From contig NZ_JTJW01000006.1 of the NCBI RefSeq assembly GCF_000805385.1, positions 1,116,001 to 1,180,000 on the forward strand: a stretch of DNA of 64,000 nt. Direction: 5' to 3'. Each line of letters starts with the position of its first letter. Position 1 is the first letter of the stretch. Under the pieces are notes generated by a model. The model saw only the letters and a list, made by a program, of their open reading frames with translations. It was not told the DNA's origin and made no database searches. Source of the DNA: Mycolicibacterium setense. GTDB taxonomy: Bacteria > Actinomycetota > Actinomycetes > Mycobacteriales > Mycobacteriaceae. Below are positions 50,415 through 57,983 of the stretch, in pieces. The translations under genes and the position numbers were made by a program.

Positions 50415-51566
50415 ATGCAGCGCCGCCCCGACCCGGTCACACCGTTGTGGCGTGCCGCGCAGATCTTCCGGCTGCTGAGCTGCCTGTACGCGCTGGGTTT
50501 CCAGATCGCGATCAGCGACGATCTGGCTCGTCCGGTGGTCGCCGGGGTGCTGTGCGCCGTGCTGATCGCCTGGAGTGTCGCGTGTGCGATCGCCTACCTG
50601 CAGGGTTTCGGCCGTCGTCCGGCGTGGGTGATCACCGAGATCGCCGTGGTCCTGGCGTTGATGCTGTCGACTCAGCTGGTGGCGTCCGACCACTGGATCG
50701 CCGACAACCAGTCGTGGCCGACCACGTTGTGGGCCACGAATGCCACCATTTCGGCCGCACTGCAGTTCGGCCCGGCCGGGGGAATGGCGGCCGGGTTGGC
50801 GGTGATGGCCGCCGCGGCCGCATTGAAGGGTTACGTCAGTATCAACCTGGGCCGCAACGCCACCATCGTCATCGAACTGGCGGTGGGGTTGGCCGTGGGA
50901 ATGGCCGCCCAGACCGCACGCCGCGCCCATGCGGAGCTGGAGCGTGCGGTGCGACTGGCCGCCTCACTGGAGGAACGGGAGCGATTGTCGCGTCGGGTGC
51001 ACGACGGCGCCATCCAGGTGTTGGCCCTGGTTTCGCGGCGCGGGCGCGAAATCGGTGGCGAGACAGCTCAATTGGCTGAGCTGGCGGGCGAGCAGGAGCG
51101 TGCGCTACGCAGGTTGGTCAGCGCACCCGATCCGGAAGTGCACACCGGTGGAGCTGTCGACATCGGCGTGCTGCTGCGGGCCCGTGCCTCGGATCGCGTT
51201 TCGGTCAGTCTGCCGGCAGATCCGGTGCTGCTCGATCACCAGGCCGCCGATGAATTGTTCGCCGCGGTGAGCAACGCGCTGGACAACGCCGCCGCGCACG
51301 CCGGGCCGGATGCCCGGGTTTTCGTGCTGTTGGAAGACCTGGGGGATTCGGTGACGGTGAGCATCCGCGACGACGGCGTGGGCATCGGCGAGGGTCGACT
51401 GGCCGAGGCGGCCCGGGAAGGACATGTGGGGATCGCGAAATCGATTGTGGGCCGGATGGATTGGTTGGGCGGGCAGGCCCATCTGCACACCGCCCCGGGA
51501 TGCGGCACGGAATGGGAGCTGACGCTGCCCCGCCCGAACCGCGACGCGCTCGAGGAGGGACAGTGA
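50415..51566 (+). CDS. MacS-family sensor histidine kinase
   Basis: 383 residues from ATG 50415 (MQRRPDPVTPLWRAAQIFRL). The N-terminal half is membrane-embedded (about five to six helices, e.g. LYALGFQIAIS, LIAWSVACAIAYL, MAAGLAVMAAAAALKGYV), with little outside. The phosphoacceptor is His196 in RRVHDGAIQVLALVSRR (HisKA_3 type). The ATPase region shows NALDNAAAHAG, SIRDDGVGIGEG and GCGTEWELTLP. The sequence matches what I know of the actinobacterial MacS family. It overlaps the response-regulator start by one base, so the two form an operon. The signal is unknown. Confidence 0.85.
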   Translation: MQRRPDPVTPLWRAAQIFRLLSCLYALGFQIAISDDLARPVVAGVLCAVLIAWSVACAIAYLQGFGRRPAWVITEIAVVLALMLSTQLVASDHWIADNQSWPTTLWATNATISAALQFGPAGGMAAGLAVMAAAAALKGYVSINLGRNATIVIELAVGLAVGMAAQTARRAHAELERAVRLAASLEERERLSRRVHDGAIQVLALVSRRGREIGGETAQLAELAGEQERALRRLVSAPDPEVHTGGAVDIGVLLRARASDRVSVSLPADPVLLDHQAADELFAAVSNALDNAAAHAGPDARVFVLLEDLGDSVTVSIRDDGVGIGEGRLAEAAREGHVGIAKSIVGRMDWLGGQAHLHTAPGCGTEWELTLPRPNRDALEEGQ

Positions 51567-52219
51567 TGAGCGAGGCCGCACTGAGGGTCATGGTGGTCGA
51601 CGACCATCCGATCTGGCGCGACGCAGTGGCACGCGACCTGGCCGACGAGGGCTTCGACGTGGTGGCCACCGCCGATGGCGTTGCGCAGGCGCGCAGGCGC
51701 GCCGGGGTGGTGCTGCCCGATGTGGTGGTGATGGACATGAGTTTGTCCGACGGCAACGGTGCCACCGCCACCGCGGAGGTGCTCACGGTGTCACCGTCCT
51801 CGCGGGTGCTGGTGCTCTCCGCCTCCGACGAGCGCGACGATGTCCTGGAAGCGGTGAAGTCCGGGGCCACCGGCTATCTGGTCAAGAGCGCGTCGAAAGC
51901 CGAATTGACCGCGGCGGTGCGGGCCACTGCCGATGGACGGGCGGTGTTCACCCCGGGGTTGGCCGGATTGGTGCTCGGGGAGTACCGGCGGATCGCGCAG
52001 CGCCCGGAGGACGGCCCGGCCACTCCGAGCCTGACCGAGCGGGAGACCGAGGTGCTGCGCTACGTGGCAAAAGGGTTGACGGCCAAGCAGATCGCCACGC
52101 GACTTTCCTTGAGCCACCGCACCGTGGAGAACCATGTCCAGGCGACGTTTCGCAAGCTGCAGGTGGCCAACCGGGTCGAGTTGGCCCGCTACGCCATCGA
52201 ACACGGTCTCGACGAGTAG
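51566..52219 (+). CDS. NarL/LuxR-type response regulator
   Basis: 217 residues from ATG 51566; GTG 51563 also fits, with GAGGAGGGA upstream. Receiver domain: VMVVDDHPIWRDA, phosphoacceptor Asp57 in VVVMDMSLSDGNG, SASDERDDVL, and Lys in GYLVKSASKAEL. C-terminal LuxR helix-turn-helix: LTERETEVLRYVAKGLTAKQ, RLSLSHRTVENHVQATFRKL. Cognate of the preceding kinase by overlap. Targets are not visible; the downstream membrane-protein gene is a candidate. Confidence 0.93.
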   Translation: MSEAALRVMVVDDHPIWRDAVARDLADEGFDVVATADGVAQARRRAGVVLPDVVVMDMSLSDGNGATATAEVLTVSPSSRVLVLSASDERDDVLEAVKSGATGYLVKSASKAELTAAVRATADGRAVFTPGLAGLVLGEYRRIAQRPEDGPATPSLTERETEVLRYVAKGLTAKQIATRLSLSHRTVENHVQATFRKLQVANRVELARYAIEHGLDE

Positions 52220-52262
52220 TCCTACTCATCACGACGGCCGGTTTTGTTGCCACGATGGCCCG

Positions 52263-54038
52263 ATGAGCGAACCGCATCGCCTCCTGATCGCCCGGATGTC
52301 ATCCGATCTTGCCGCGATCTCGGCCTATACGAACCGGGTGTCAGCGGATCTGGGCGAGTTGCACCGGTTGCTCGATCAGGCGCCGGTGCCGGTGACTTCG
52401 CCACCGTCGGTGCCATTCGTGGTCCCGACGTCGTCGACCGTTGCTCCTGGACCCGTGCCTGCACCTGCGCCGCGCCGGGAGAGTTCGGAGGGCTGGATCG
52501 GCAGGGCACTCGCGGTCGCGGGAGTGACCGTGACGCTGACCGGTGTGGTGCTGTTGCTCGTGCTGGCGGCGCAGGCCGGAATTCTGCGACCGGAGTTCAG
52601 GATTGCCGCGGGCGCTGTCCTGGCGGCCGGCCTCGTCGCGGTGGGTTGGTGGCTTTATCGCCGGCCGGGGGGCCGTGTCGGCGCGATCGCGTTGGCTGCG
52701 ACCGGTGTCGCCGCCGCCTACATGGATGTGATCGCTGTGACGACGATCTACGACTGGGTGTCGGCGCCGGTGGGTCTGGCGTTGGCCGCGGCAATCGGTG
52801 GCGGCGGCCTGATGCTGGCACGACGGTGGAACTCCGAACGATTGGGCCTGTTGGTCCTGGTGCCGCTGATCGCCCTGGCACCCGTCGTCACCGATGGGGT
52901 GACCCTGTTGCTGATCGGGTTCATGCTGGCTCTGTCAGCCGCCGCGCTGCCGGTCCAGTTCGGTCGGGACTGGCTCTGGTTGTATGCCGCGCGCACCGCA
53001 GCGGCCACGTTGCCGCTGTTGATCGCCCTGGCATCGACCTCGATCGACGGCCGGCATGACCTCGTGCTCGCACTGACCTGTGGGCTCGCGGCCACGCTGG
53101 CGCTGGTGGGCGGAGTGCTGGTGTTGCGCTGGACCACTCGGCCGGCGGCGACGGCGGTTCTGGCTGCGGGCGGTGTCCTGCCCGTGCTGTGCGTGGTGGC
53201 GGCCGTCGATCGCGTCATCGCGGCCCTCATGGCGGCGGCGCTGGCGGCAGCCTTGGTGGCGATCGTGGCCATCGGTGACCGCGTGCCCGGGTTGAGCGTC
53301 GTGGTCCGCCAGGTGTGGTCGGTGCTGGCGGCGGTGGCCGCACTGGTCTCGGTGCTGGTGGCCTTCGACGGGCCGGTGGCCGGGCCGCTGCTGCTGGCGA
53401 TGGCCACCGTGGTGGCCGTGGCGGTGGCCGGCCGCGGTGGCGATGTGCCGCGGTGGATCGCCGTGGGCCTGGCCATGATCGGTGGCGTCATCTGCCTCGA
53501 CTCCGCCGGTCCGGGAACTCTGATACATGCCACGAAACTGTCTGCCGGGCTTACGGTTTCGGTGCTGATCGGCAGCGTTCTGGCGATAGCCGCGGCCGCC
53601 GCCATCTCTTGGGCATGGTCGGTCGGCGACGAGGCCGATCAGGAGGTGGTCCGGCTGGTGTGGGTGGCTGCGGCGGTAGTGGCCGGCTATGCGGTCACGG
53701 TGTTCACCGTGACCGCAGGCGTGGTCATCGGCGGTACCGGGGCCGGGTTCTTCGGTGGCCACATGGCGGCGACCATATGCTGGATCGCGGTGGCGGCCGG
53801 GTTGCTCGGATTCGCGGCACGACGTCCCAGGACAGAGCGCTCGCTGCCGATCGGCGGCGGCATGGCGCTCGTCGTGGCCGCCATGGTGAAACTGTTCCTG
53901 TTCGACCTGGGGACTCTCGACGGGATGTTCCGCGTCGCGGTGTTCATCGTCGTCGGATTGGCGCTGCTGGGCATGGGTGCGCGGTATGCGCGCCTGCTCA
54001 ATCAGCAGGACCAGGGGACCGGCAGGCAGTCGATGTGA
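52263..54038 (+). CDS. DUF2339-type polytopic membrane protein
   Basis: 591 residues from ATG 52263. The first 75 are a short helical/coiled stretch (DLAAISAYTNRVSADLGELH) plus a Pro-rich linker. RESSEGWIGRALAVAGVTVTLTGVVLLLVL is the conserved lead-in (I...WIG.A..G...) of DUF2339 proteins. Around 18 further hydrophobic segments fill the rest, e.g. AGAVLAAGLVAVGWWLYRR, LGLLVLVPLIALAPVV and VFIVVGLALLGMGARYARLL at the end. The family is of unknown function and predicted to sit in the inner membrane. It follows the two-component pair by 43 bases and could be its output, but no site is seen. Confidence 0.8.
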   Translation: MSEPHRLLIARMSSDLAAISAYTNRVSADLGELHRLLDQAPVPVTSPPSVPFVVPTSSTVAPGPVPAPAPRRESSEGWIGRALAVAGVTVTLTGVVLLLVLAAQAGILRPEFRIAAGAVLAAGLVAVGWWLYRRPGGRVGAIALAATGVAAAYMDVIAVTTIYDWVSAPVGLALAAAIGGGGLMLARRWNSERLGLLVLVPLIALAPVVTDGVTLLLIGFMLALSAAALPVQFGRDWLWLYAARTAAATLPLLIALASTSIDGRHDLVLALTCGLAATLALVGGVLVLRWTTRPAATAVLAAGGVLPVLCVVAAVDRVIAALMAAALAAALVAIVAIGDRVPGLSVVVRQVWSVLAAVAALVSVLVAFDGPVAGPLLLAMATVVAVAVAGRGGDVPRWIAVGLAMIGGVICLDSAGPGTLIHATKLSAGLTVSVLIGSVLAIAAAAAISWAWSVGDEADQEVVRLVWVAAAVVAGYAVTVFTVTAGVVIGGTGAGFFGGHMAATICWIAVAAGLLGFAARRPRTERSLPIGGGMALVVAAMVKLFLFDLGTLDGMFRVAVFIVVGLALLGMGARYARLLNQQDQGTGRQSM

Positions 54039-54097
54039 GCGTGGCCACAGATTTCCTAATTTGGATTGATTCCAGAATAGGGCTCGTTGTGTATGGC

Positions 54098-54583
54098 ATG
54101 AGTACACGTCGAAACGAAACCGATATCCAGGGTTACCAGGCCGCATCTGAGCTCAGCGGGCATCTGCAGCAGGTGCTCGTCGACCTGATCGAGCTCGGGC
54201 TGCAAGGCAAGCAGGCGCATTGGAACGTCGTCGGCACCAACTTCCGGGACCTGCATCTGCAACTCGACGAGGTCGTCGATTTCGCCCGGGAGGGCAGCGA
54301 CACGATCGCCGAACGGATGCGCGCGTTGGACGCGGTCCCCGACGGGCGGTCGGACACCGTAGTGGCGAGCACGACGCTTCCGGAGTTCCCCGCCTACGAG
54401 CGCAGTACCGACGAGGTGGTCGACCTCATCACCACGCGGATCTACGCGACGGTCGGCACCTTGCGCGGCGTACACGATTCGGTTGATGCGCACGACCCGA
54501 CCACCGCCGACATCCTGCACCAGCTGATCGACGGCCTGGAGAAGCTGGCGTGGCTGATCAAATCGGAGAACCGCAAGGTCTAA
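54098..54583 (+). CDS. dps: Dps-family DNA-protecting ferritin (Dps2-like)
   Basis: 161 residues from ATG 54098 (MSTRRNETDIQGYQAASELS); the long upstream frame is a shadow. The Dps ferroxidase motif is intact across the dimer interface: LGLQGKQAHWNVVGTNFRDL, LHLQLDEVVDFAREGSDTIA. The protein should form a 12-mer that binds DNA, oxidises iron and stores it. Length and position beside the cyd/adenylate cyclase region match M. smegmatis Dps2 as I recall. The C-terminus (WLIKSENRKV) is short and has few lysines, unlike DNA-binding Dps1. Upstream spacing to the DUF2339 gene is 59 bases, enough for its own promoter. Confidence 0.9.
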   Translation: MSTRRNETDIQGYQAASELSGHLQQVLVDLIELGLQGKQAHWNVVGTNFRDLHLQLDEVVDFAREGSDTIAERMRALDAVPDGRSDTVVASTTLPEFPAYERSTDEVVDLITTRIYATVGTLRGVHDSVDAHDPTTADILHQLIDGLEKLAWLIKSENRKV

Positions 54584-55866
54584 ACGCCTGCCGGCGGTAC
54601 GGGTGAGGCGGCGCGCATCGGACCGGACTGCTCCAGCCGGGTACGCACCGCCTCGTCGTCTCGGCGCCCGACCAGGTACCAGGTGTGCATCAGGCCCTTG
54701 CCCTTGACGTCGACATTGCCGCGCTCCTCCAGTACGAACGCGTGGCAGATCCGCTCATAGACGTTGTGCGGCACTTGAATTCGCCCGGCGACATCGGTGG
54801 TCTCCATACGGGAGGCGACGTTCACCGCGTCACCCCAGACGTCGTAGAAGAACTTGCGGGCCCCGACCACCCCGGCCACCACGGGCCCGGCTGCCAGACC
54901 GATCCGCAGCGGCACCGCACGCCCTCGCGGGTCCTTGAGGTCGGCGACCGCATCGGCCAGGTCAAGCGCCAGGCAGGCCAGGGCCTCGATGTGATCGGTA
55001 CGCGGCTTGGGCACTCCAGCCACCACCATGTAGGAGTCACCGCTGGTCTTGACCTTCTCCAGGCCGTGACGATCCACCAGCGCATCGAGGTCGGTGTACA
55101 GACGGTCCAGGAAGCGCACGAGTTCCGTGGGGCTGATGTCGCTGGCGCGTTCGGTATAGCCGGCGATATCGGCGAACAGGATCGAGGCGTCGTCATACTT
55201 GTCGGCGATGATGGTCCGGGACGGTTCCTTGAGCCGCTGGGCGATCGTGGCCGGCAGAATATTGGCCAGTAGTTGCTCGGATCGTTGATATTCGGCTTCC
55301 ATCGCCTGTTCGGCCCGAGCGATCTCGCGTAACGACATCCACACTGTGGCAAACACCATTACTCCGGCCGAGACCGCCGAGAGGACGAAGCCCGCGGTCA
55401 GCGCCCACGATGGCCCCAGGCCGCGATCATCGGGAACCAGGACTTCCAGCACGATCGCGGCGGCCACCGCCAGTGCCGTCAACGTCCCCGCCAGCACGAT
55501 GCGCTCGATCCCCAGCACCAGCACCGCCAGCGATGCCGCCACGACGAAGTAGAACTGCAGTCCCGAACCGGTCCCGACGGCGAAGCACATCGTCGACACC
55601 GATGCGTAGGCGAACAGGAAGAACGCCAGTGGCGCGATCAGTTCACCGAACCGGTACAGCAGCGGCACCAGCAGGAACAGCGCCGCCGATCCGAGGTTGA
55701 CGAATCCGAACCGCCACATCGGCCCCCCGAGGACCAGTTGGAAGATTCCGAACCCTCCCGACACCGCGGCCGCGATCCACGTGGCAATGGTCAACACCCG
55801 CAGTCGGCTCGACACGCTCTCGGCATAGTGCCGAGTGCGGGCCGGCACGCGGTTGTTCAACGCCAT
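54580..55866 (-). CDS. Membrane-anchored class III adenylate cyclase
   Basis: 428 residues from ATG 55866. Six membrane helices occupy roughly residues 20-190 (RVLTIATWIAAAVSGGFGI and on). A linker helix (EIARAEQAMEAEYQRSEQLL) leads into the class III catalytic domain. Metal aspartate in ILFADIAGYTERAS, adenine-specifying Lys in GLEKVKTSGDSYMVVAGVPK, Asp in FYDVWGDAVNVASRMETT, and the transition-state Asn/Arg of NVASR are all present, so it should be active. The domain plan is that of M. tuberculosis Rv1625c, which also follows the cyd genes. cAMP would act through CRP, for which a site is proposed at cydA. Convergent with dps (4-base overlap). Confidence 0.93.
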   Translation of the reverse strand: MALNNRVPARTRHYAESVSSRLRVLTIATWIAAAVSGGFGIFQLVLGGPMWRFGFVNLGSAALFLLVPLLYRFGELIAPLAFFLFAYASVSTMCFAVGTGSGLQFYFVVAASLAVLVLGIERIVLAGTLTALAVAAAIVLEVLVPDDRGLGPSWALTAGFVLSAVSAGVMVFATVWMSLREIARAEQAMEAEYQRSEQLLANILPATIAQRLKEPSRTIIADKYDDASILFADIAGYTERASDISPTELVRFLDRLYTDLDALVDRHGLEKVKTSGDSYMVVAGVPKPRTDHIEALACLALDLADAVADLKDPRGRAVPLRIGLAAGPVVAGVVGARKFFYDVWGDAVNVASRMETTDVAGRIQVPHNVYERICHAFVLEERGNVDVKGKGLMHTWYLVGRRDDEAVRTRLEQSGPMRAASPVPPAGV

Positions 55867-55870
55867 CTCA

Positions 55871-55882
55871 GGTATGCATACC
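55871..55882. promoter_or_regulatory. 12-bp perfect palindrome at the adenylate cyclase start
   Basis: GGTATGCATACC is a perfect inverted repeat 4 bases upstream of the cyclase start codon. Its position suits an operator or an mRNA element. The binding protein is unknown; chance occurrence cannot be excluded. Confidence 0.35.
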
Positions 55883-56013
55883 GACCGGCGGAACTCGCTG
55901 ACCACCACGAACAAAGGGTATCGCCGCAAGCCACCCCCTTGGCCGACATTGACGCGGCCGCTATTTCGAATCATGGTCCAGCAAATCCGACGGAATGTCG
56001 GTATGTCACAATG

Positions 56014-56025
56014 GGAACTTGTTCC
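56014..56025. promoter_or_regulatory. Palindrome upstream of the Ser/Pro/Ala-rich exported protein
   Basis: GGAAC-TT-GTTCC is a perfect inverted repeat 46 bases before the GTG start at 56072. It could be a regulator site for this gene. The 205-base interval between the divergent cyclase and this gene otherwise shows no confident promoter. Confidence 0.3.
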
Positions 56026-56071
56026 AGTGCGTGCGGTAATCTGCCGCGATCTCTTCTGGGGGGATCTATTC

Positions 56072-57046
56072 GTGGACCGGTCGTGGGTACGTAACACCGC
56101 AGCGGGCTGTGCAATCGCGTGCGGCGCCATGGTGGTTGGGCCGGGCATGCTCGGCACCGGGGTGGCGTCAGCCGATCTGTTCGGCATCGACCTCGACATC
56201 TTGGACATCTTCGATCACAAGGACAAGAAGAAGTCCGATCACAGCGCCAAGGTCGGCAACCAGCGCACCGGCGGGGCCAAGAAATCGAACGGCAGCCTCG
56301 GCGGGCCGAACGCCTCGGCCGCATCGAAGGCATCGACCGGACCGAAAGCGAAGGTCGGCTCGAGCGGGTCAACGTCATCGGGGTCAACGTCGTCGGATTC
56401 AGCGTCGTCGTCATCGTCGTCGTCAGCCCGGTCGGCTGCGACCGAGCAGGCTCCGCAGTCGGCGGGTGTCACGGGTACGGCCGACCAGGCTCCCACCGCG
56501 GCGATAACCACGGGCGGTACCGCTGCGGCGGCCCAGGCGCCGTCGGCTGTCGTATCCGGTGGTGGTGGCGGCGGGGGAGCCCCGGCAAATGGCAACCTGG
56601 GCAGGGCCCCGAACCTCGCGCCCGTGCCCACCGCCCCGAGCAGTCGGACGATCGTCATCCGATCCACTCCGCCCACGGCGCCGGCCGTGCAGGCACCCGC
56701 GGCGCCGGTCGCTCCCGCGCCTGTGGTCGCTCCTCCTGTTCCGGTGATCCCGGCCCCGATGCCGTCCGCGCCGCCGGCGGGTGCACCGAGCGCACCGAGC
56801 GCTCCCGCACCGCAGTCCGAACCTCCGGCATCGCAGCCGATCTCAGTACCGGCGGTGCCGGAGTCCTTCCGGATCGGCTACGCCGACTACTTGCGGACGG
56901 CCAGCACTTCCGACCTGCTGTTCGCCGTGCTGCCCGGCCTCGGCGGCATCGTGTTGATGACAGCGGCCGGCGGGGTGGCCGGTTTCCGTCAGGCGCGTGC
57001 TGCGCAGACGCTGCCGTCACCGCAGATCTCCCGATTCCTGCCCTGA
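56072..57046 (+). CDS. Exported Ser/Pro/Ala-rich protein with C-terminal membrane segment
   Basis: 324 residues from GTG 56072, preceded by a GGGGGGA ribosome site. The N-terminus is a Sec signal (RNTAAGCAIACGAMVVGPGM, cleavage probably after VASA). Mature start DLFGIDLDILDIFDHKDKKK, a basic patch, then a serine-rich run (SSGSTSSGSTSSDSASSSSSS), Ala/Thr repeats, a glycine run and a long Pro/Ala-rich stalk. The C-terminus has STSDLLFAVLPGLGGIVLMT, one hydrophobic helix, and a short basic tail. It looks like a single-pass cell-wall-spanning stalk protein. I know of no characterised homologue. It diverges from the cyclase gene. Confidence 0.8.
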   Translation: MDRSWVRNTAAGCAIACGAMVVGPGMLGTGVASADLFGIDLDILDIFDHKDKKKSDHSAKVGNQRTGGAKKSNGSLGGPNASAASKASTGPKAKVGSSGSTSSGSTSSDSASSSSSSSARSAATEQAPQSAGVTGTADQAPTAAITTGGTAAAAQAPSAVVSGGGGGGGAPANGNLGRAPNLAPVPTAPSSRTIVIRSTPPTAPAVQAPAAPVAPAPVVAPPVPVIPAPMPSAPPAGAPSAPSAPAPQSEPPASQPISVPAVPESFRIGYADYLRTASTSDLLFAVLPGLGGIVLMTAAGGVAGFRQARAAQTLPSPQISRFLP

Positions 57047-57174
57047 CAGCGTTCCGAAGCCCGGTAGCTGAGCGACCCGAGTTGCGGGTTGAAGGACCGG
57101 TGCGGATCGGTGCTCCGGATGGATTCATCGCTGTGGGGTCGCATCCGCTGACCCCCCCGCGGTAAATGGCGCAT

Positions 57175-57204
57175 TTCGTGGTCCTTTCATAGGAAATTCA
57201 TAGG
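57175..57204. promoter_or_regulatory. Direct repeats with 11-bp period, candidate response-regulator site
   Basis: TTCATAGG at 57186 and 57197 are perfect 8-base direct repeats separated by 3 bases, and a degenerate third copy TTCGTGG starts at 57175. The 11-base period puts the units on one face of the helix. The 8+3+8 layout resembles the MprA box and, more generally, OmpR-class sites. It lies about 350 bases before mmpS. Confidence 0.5.
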
Positions 57205-57332
57205 TGGCCCCGCTCTCCGTCGGCGTCGCGTGGGCTTGCGGGGTTACCGCGCAGTACTGGTCATCGCGGTGCCGGCTGGTGTGCCAGCGGATGCGGCTTC
57301 GCGGCGATTGTCAAGGCGTTGAACCGATTCCG

Positions 57333-57350
57333 GCAAACTGACTCGTTTGC
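57333..57350. promoter_or_regulatory. Inverted repeat upstream of mmpS
   Basis: GCAAAC (57333-57338) and GTTTGC (57345-57350) are perfect arms around a 6-base spacer. It is a typical size for a TetR- or MarR-type operator, which commonly control mmpSL genes, but no such regulator is in the window. Confidence 0.35.
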
Positions 57351-57551
57351 GACATATTGACGCACCGGCATGGTTTACTCTTCGGGATCGGGTGCGCTCA
57401 TCGAGGCGCGTCGCACGTTTGCGGGAGCTTCGTGCAGGGTCAGGCCTCGGATGCCACCGCATCCGGGGCCCGGTCGTTCGCATCCGATCTGCAAATGCAT
57501 GTTTGCGCACCCGCAGGGTGCCGGCACGGAAGACAGTCGGAGGAACTCGCG

Positions 57552-57983
57552 ATTTTCAGGATCCTGAAGCGGCTGTGGATTCCGCTGGTGCTTGTGGTGG
57601 TGGGAGTCGCAGGCGGATTCACCGTGTCTCGGTTGCACGGCGTCTTCGGCAGCCAGAGCCGCCCCGCGTACACCAGCGCCGAGCGTGAGGAGAAGCGGCC
57701 CCATGACCCCAAGCACCTGGTTTACGAGGTGTTCGGTCCTCCGGGGACGCTGGCGACCATCAGCTATTTCGATGCCGATGCCGAACCGAAACTCATCAGG
57801 GATGCGCCGCTGCCATGGTCGATGGACTTCCCGATCTCCGATGCGACGGCGATGGGAAACATCTCCGCGCAAGGCAATACTGACTCGATCGGATGCCGCA
57901 TCCTCGTCGGCGACGAGGTGAAGGACGAGAAGGTCAGTACTGGCGTGAGTGCCTTCACCTTCTGTCAGCTGAAGGCCGCATGA
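57552..57983 (+). CDS. mmpS: MmpS-family membrane protein (apparent ATT start)
   Basis: MmpS proteins are small accessory partners of MmpL exporters. One N-terminal membrane helix ([20 protein letters not shown]) is followed by an extracytoplasmic beta domain ([60 protein letters not shown]). The family N-terminus is short, M-x-R-xxK-RxWxPxV. Here it falls exactly on an ATT codon at 57552 ([13 protein letters not shown]), 7 bases after GGAGGA (57539-57544), giving 143 residues. In-frame ATG 57495 would add 19 unusual residues with no Shine-Dalgarno. ATGA overlap with mmpL shows coupled translation. Confidence 0.85.
   Translation: MFRILKRLWIPLVLVVVGVAGGFTVSRLHGVFGSQSRPAYTSAEREEKRPHDPKHLVYEVFGPPGTLATISYFDADAEPKLIRDAPLPWSMDFPISDATAMGNISAQGNTDSIGCRILVGDEVKDEKVSTGVSAFTFCQLKAA

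Larger units (their letters stand above)
57047..57551. other. 505-base region upstream of mmpS
   Basis: No gene is supported here; the open frames on both strands lack starts or codon bias of a real gene. It holds the three 11-base-spaced direct repeats (57175-57204), the GCAAAC/GTTTGC palindrome (57333-57350) and the mmpS Shine-Dalgarno GGAGGA (57539-57544). It is probably the control region and perhaps a long leader of the mmpS-mmpL operon; no confident -10/-35 pair was identified. Confidence 0.6.

Noticed and set aside
55900..55920. GGGTAT-like SigF -10 near 55917
   Set aside because: No GGTTT-type -35 at the right distance was seen.
55835..56071. Upstream start for the Ser/Pro/Ala-rich protein in the same frame
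   Set aside because: The added residues precede a clear signal peptide and a strong ribosome site at GTG 56072, so the earlier start would bury the signal.
57244..57510. Open frames on both strands of the mmpS upstream region
   Set aside because: No ribosome sites, domains or conserved context; they overlap control-type repeats.
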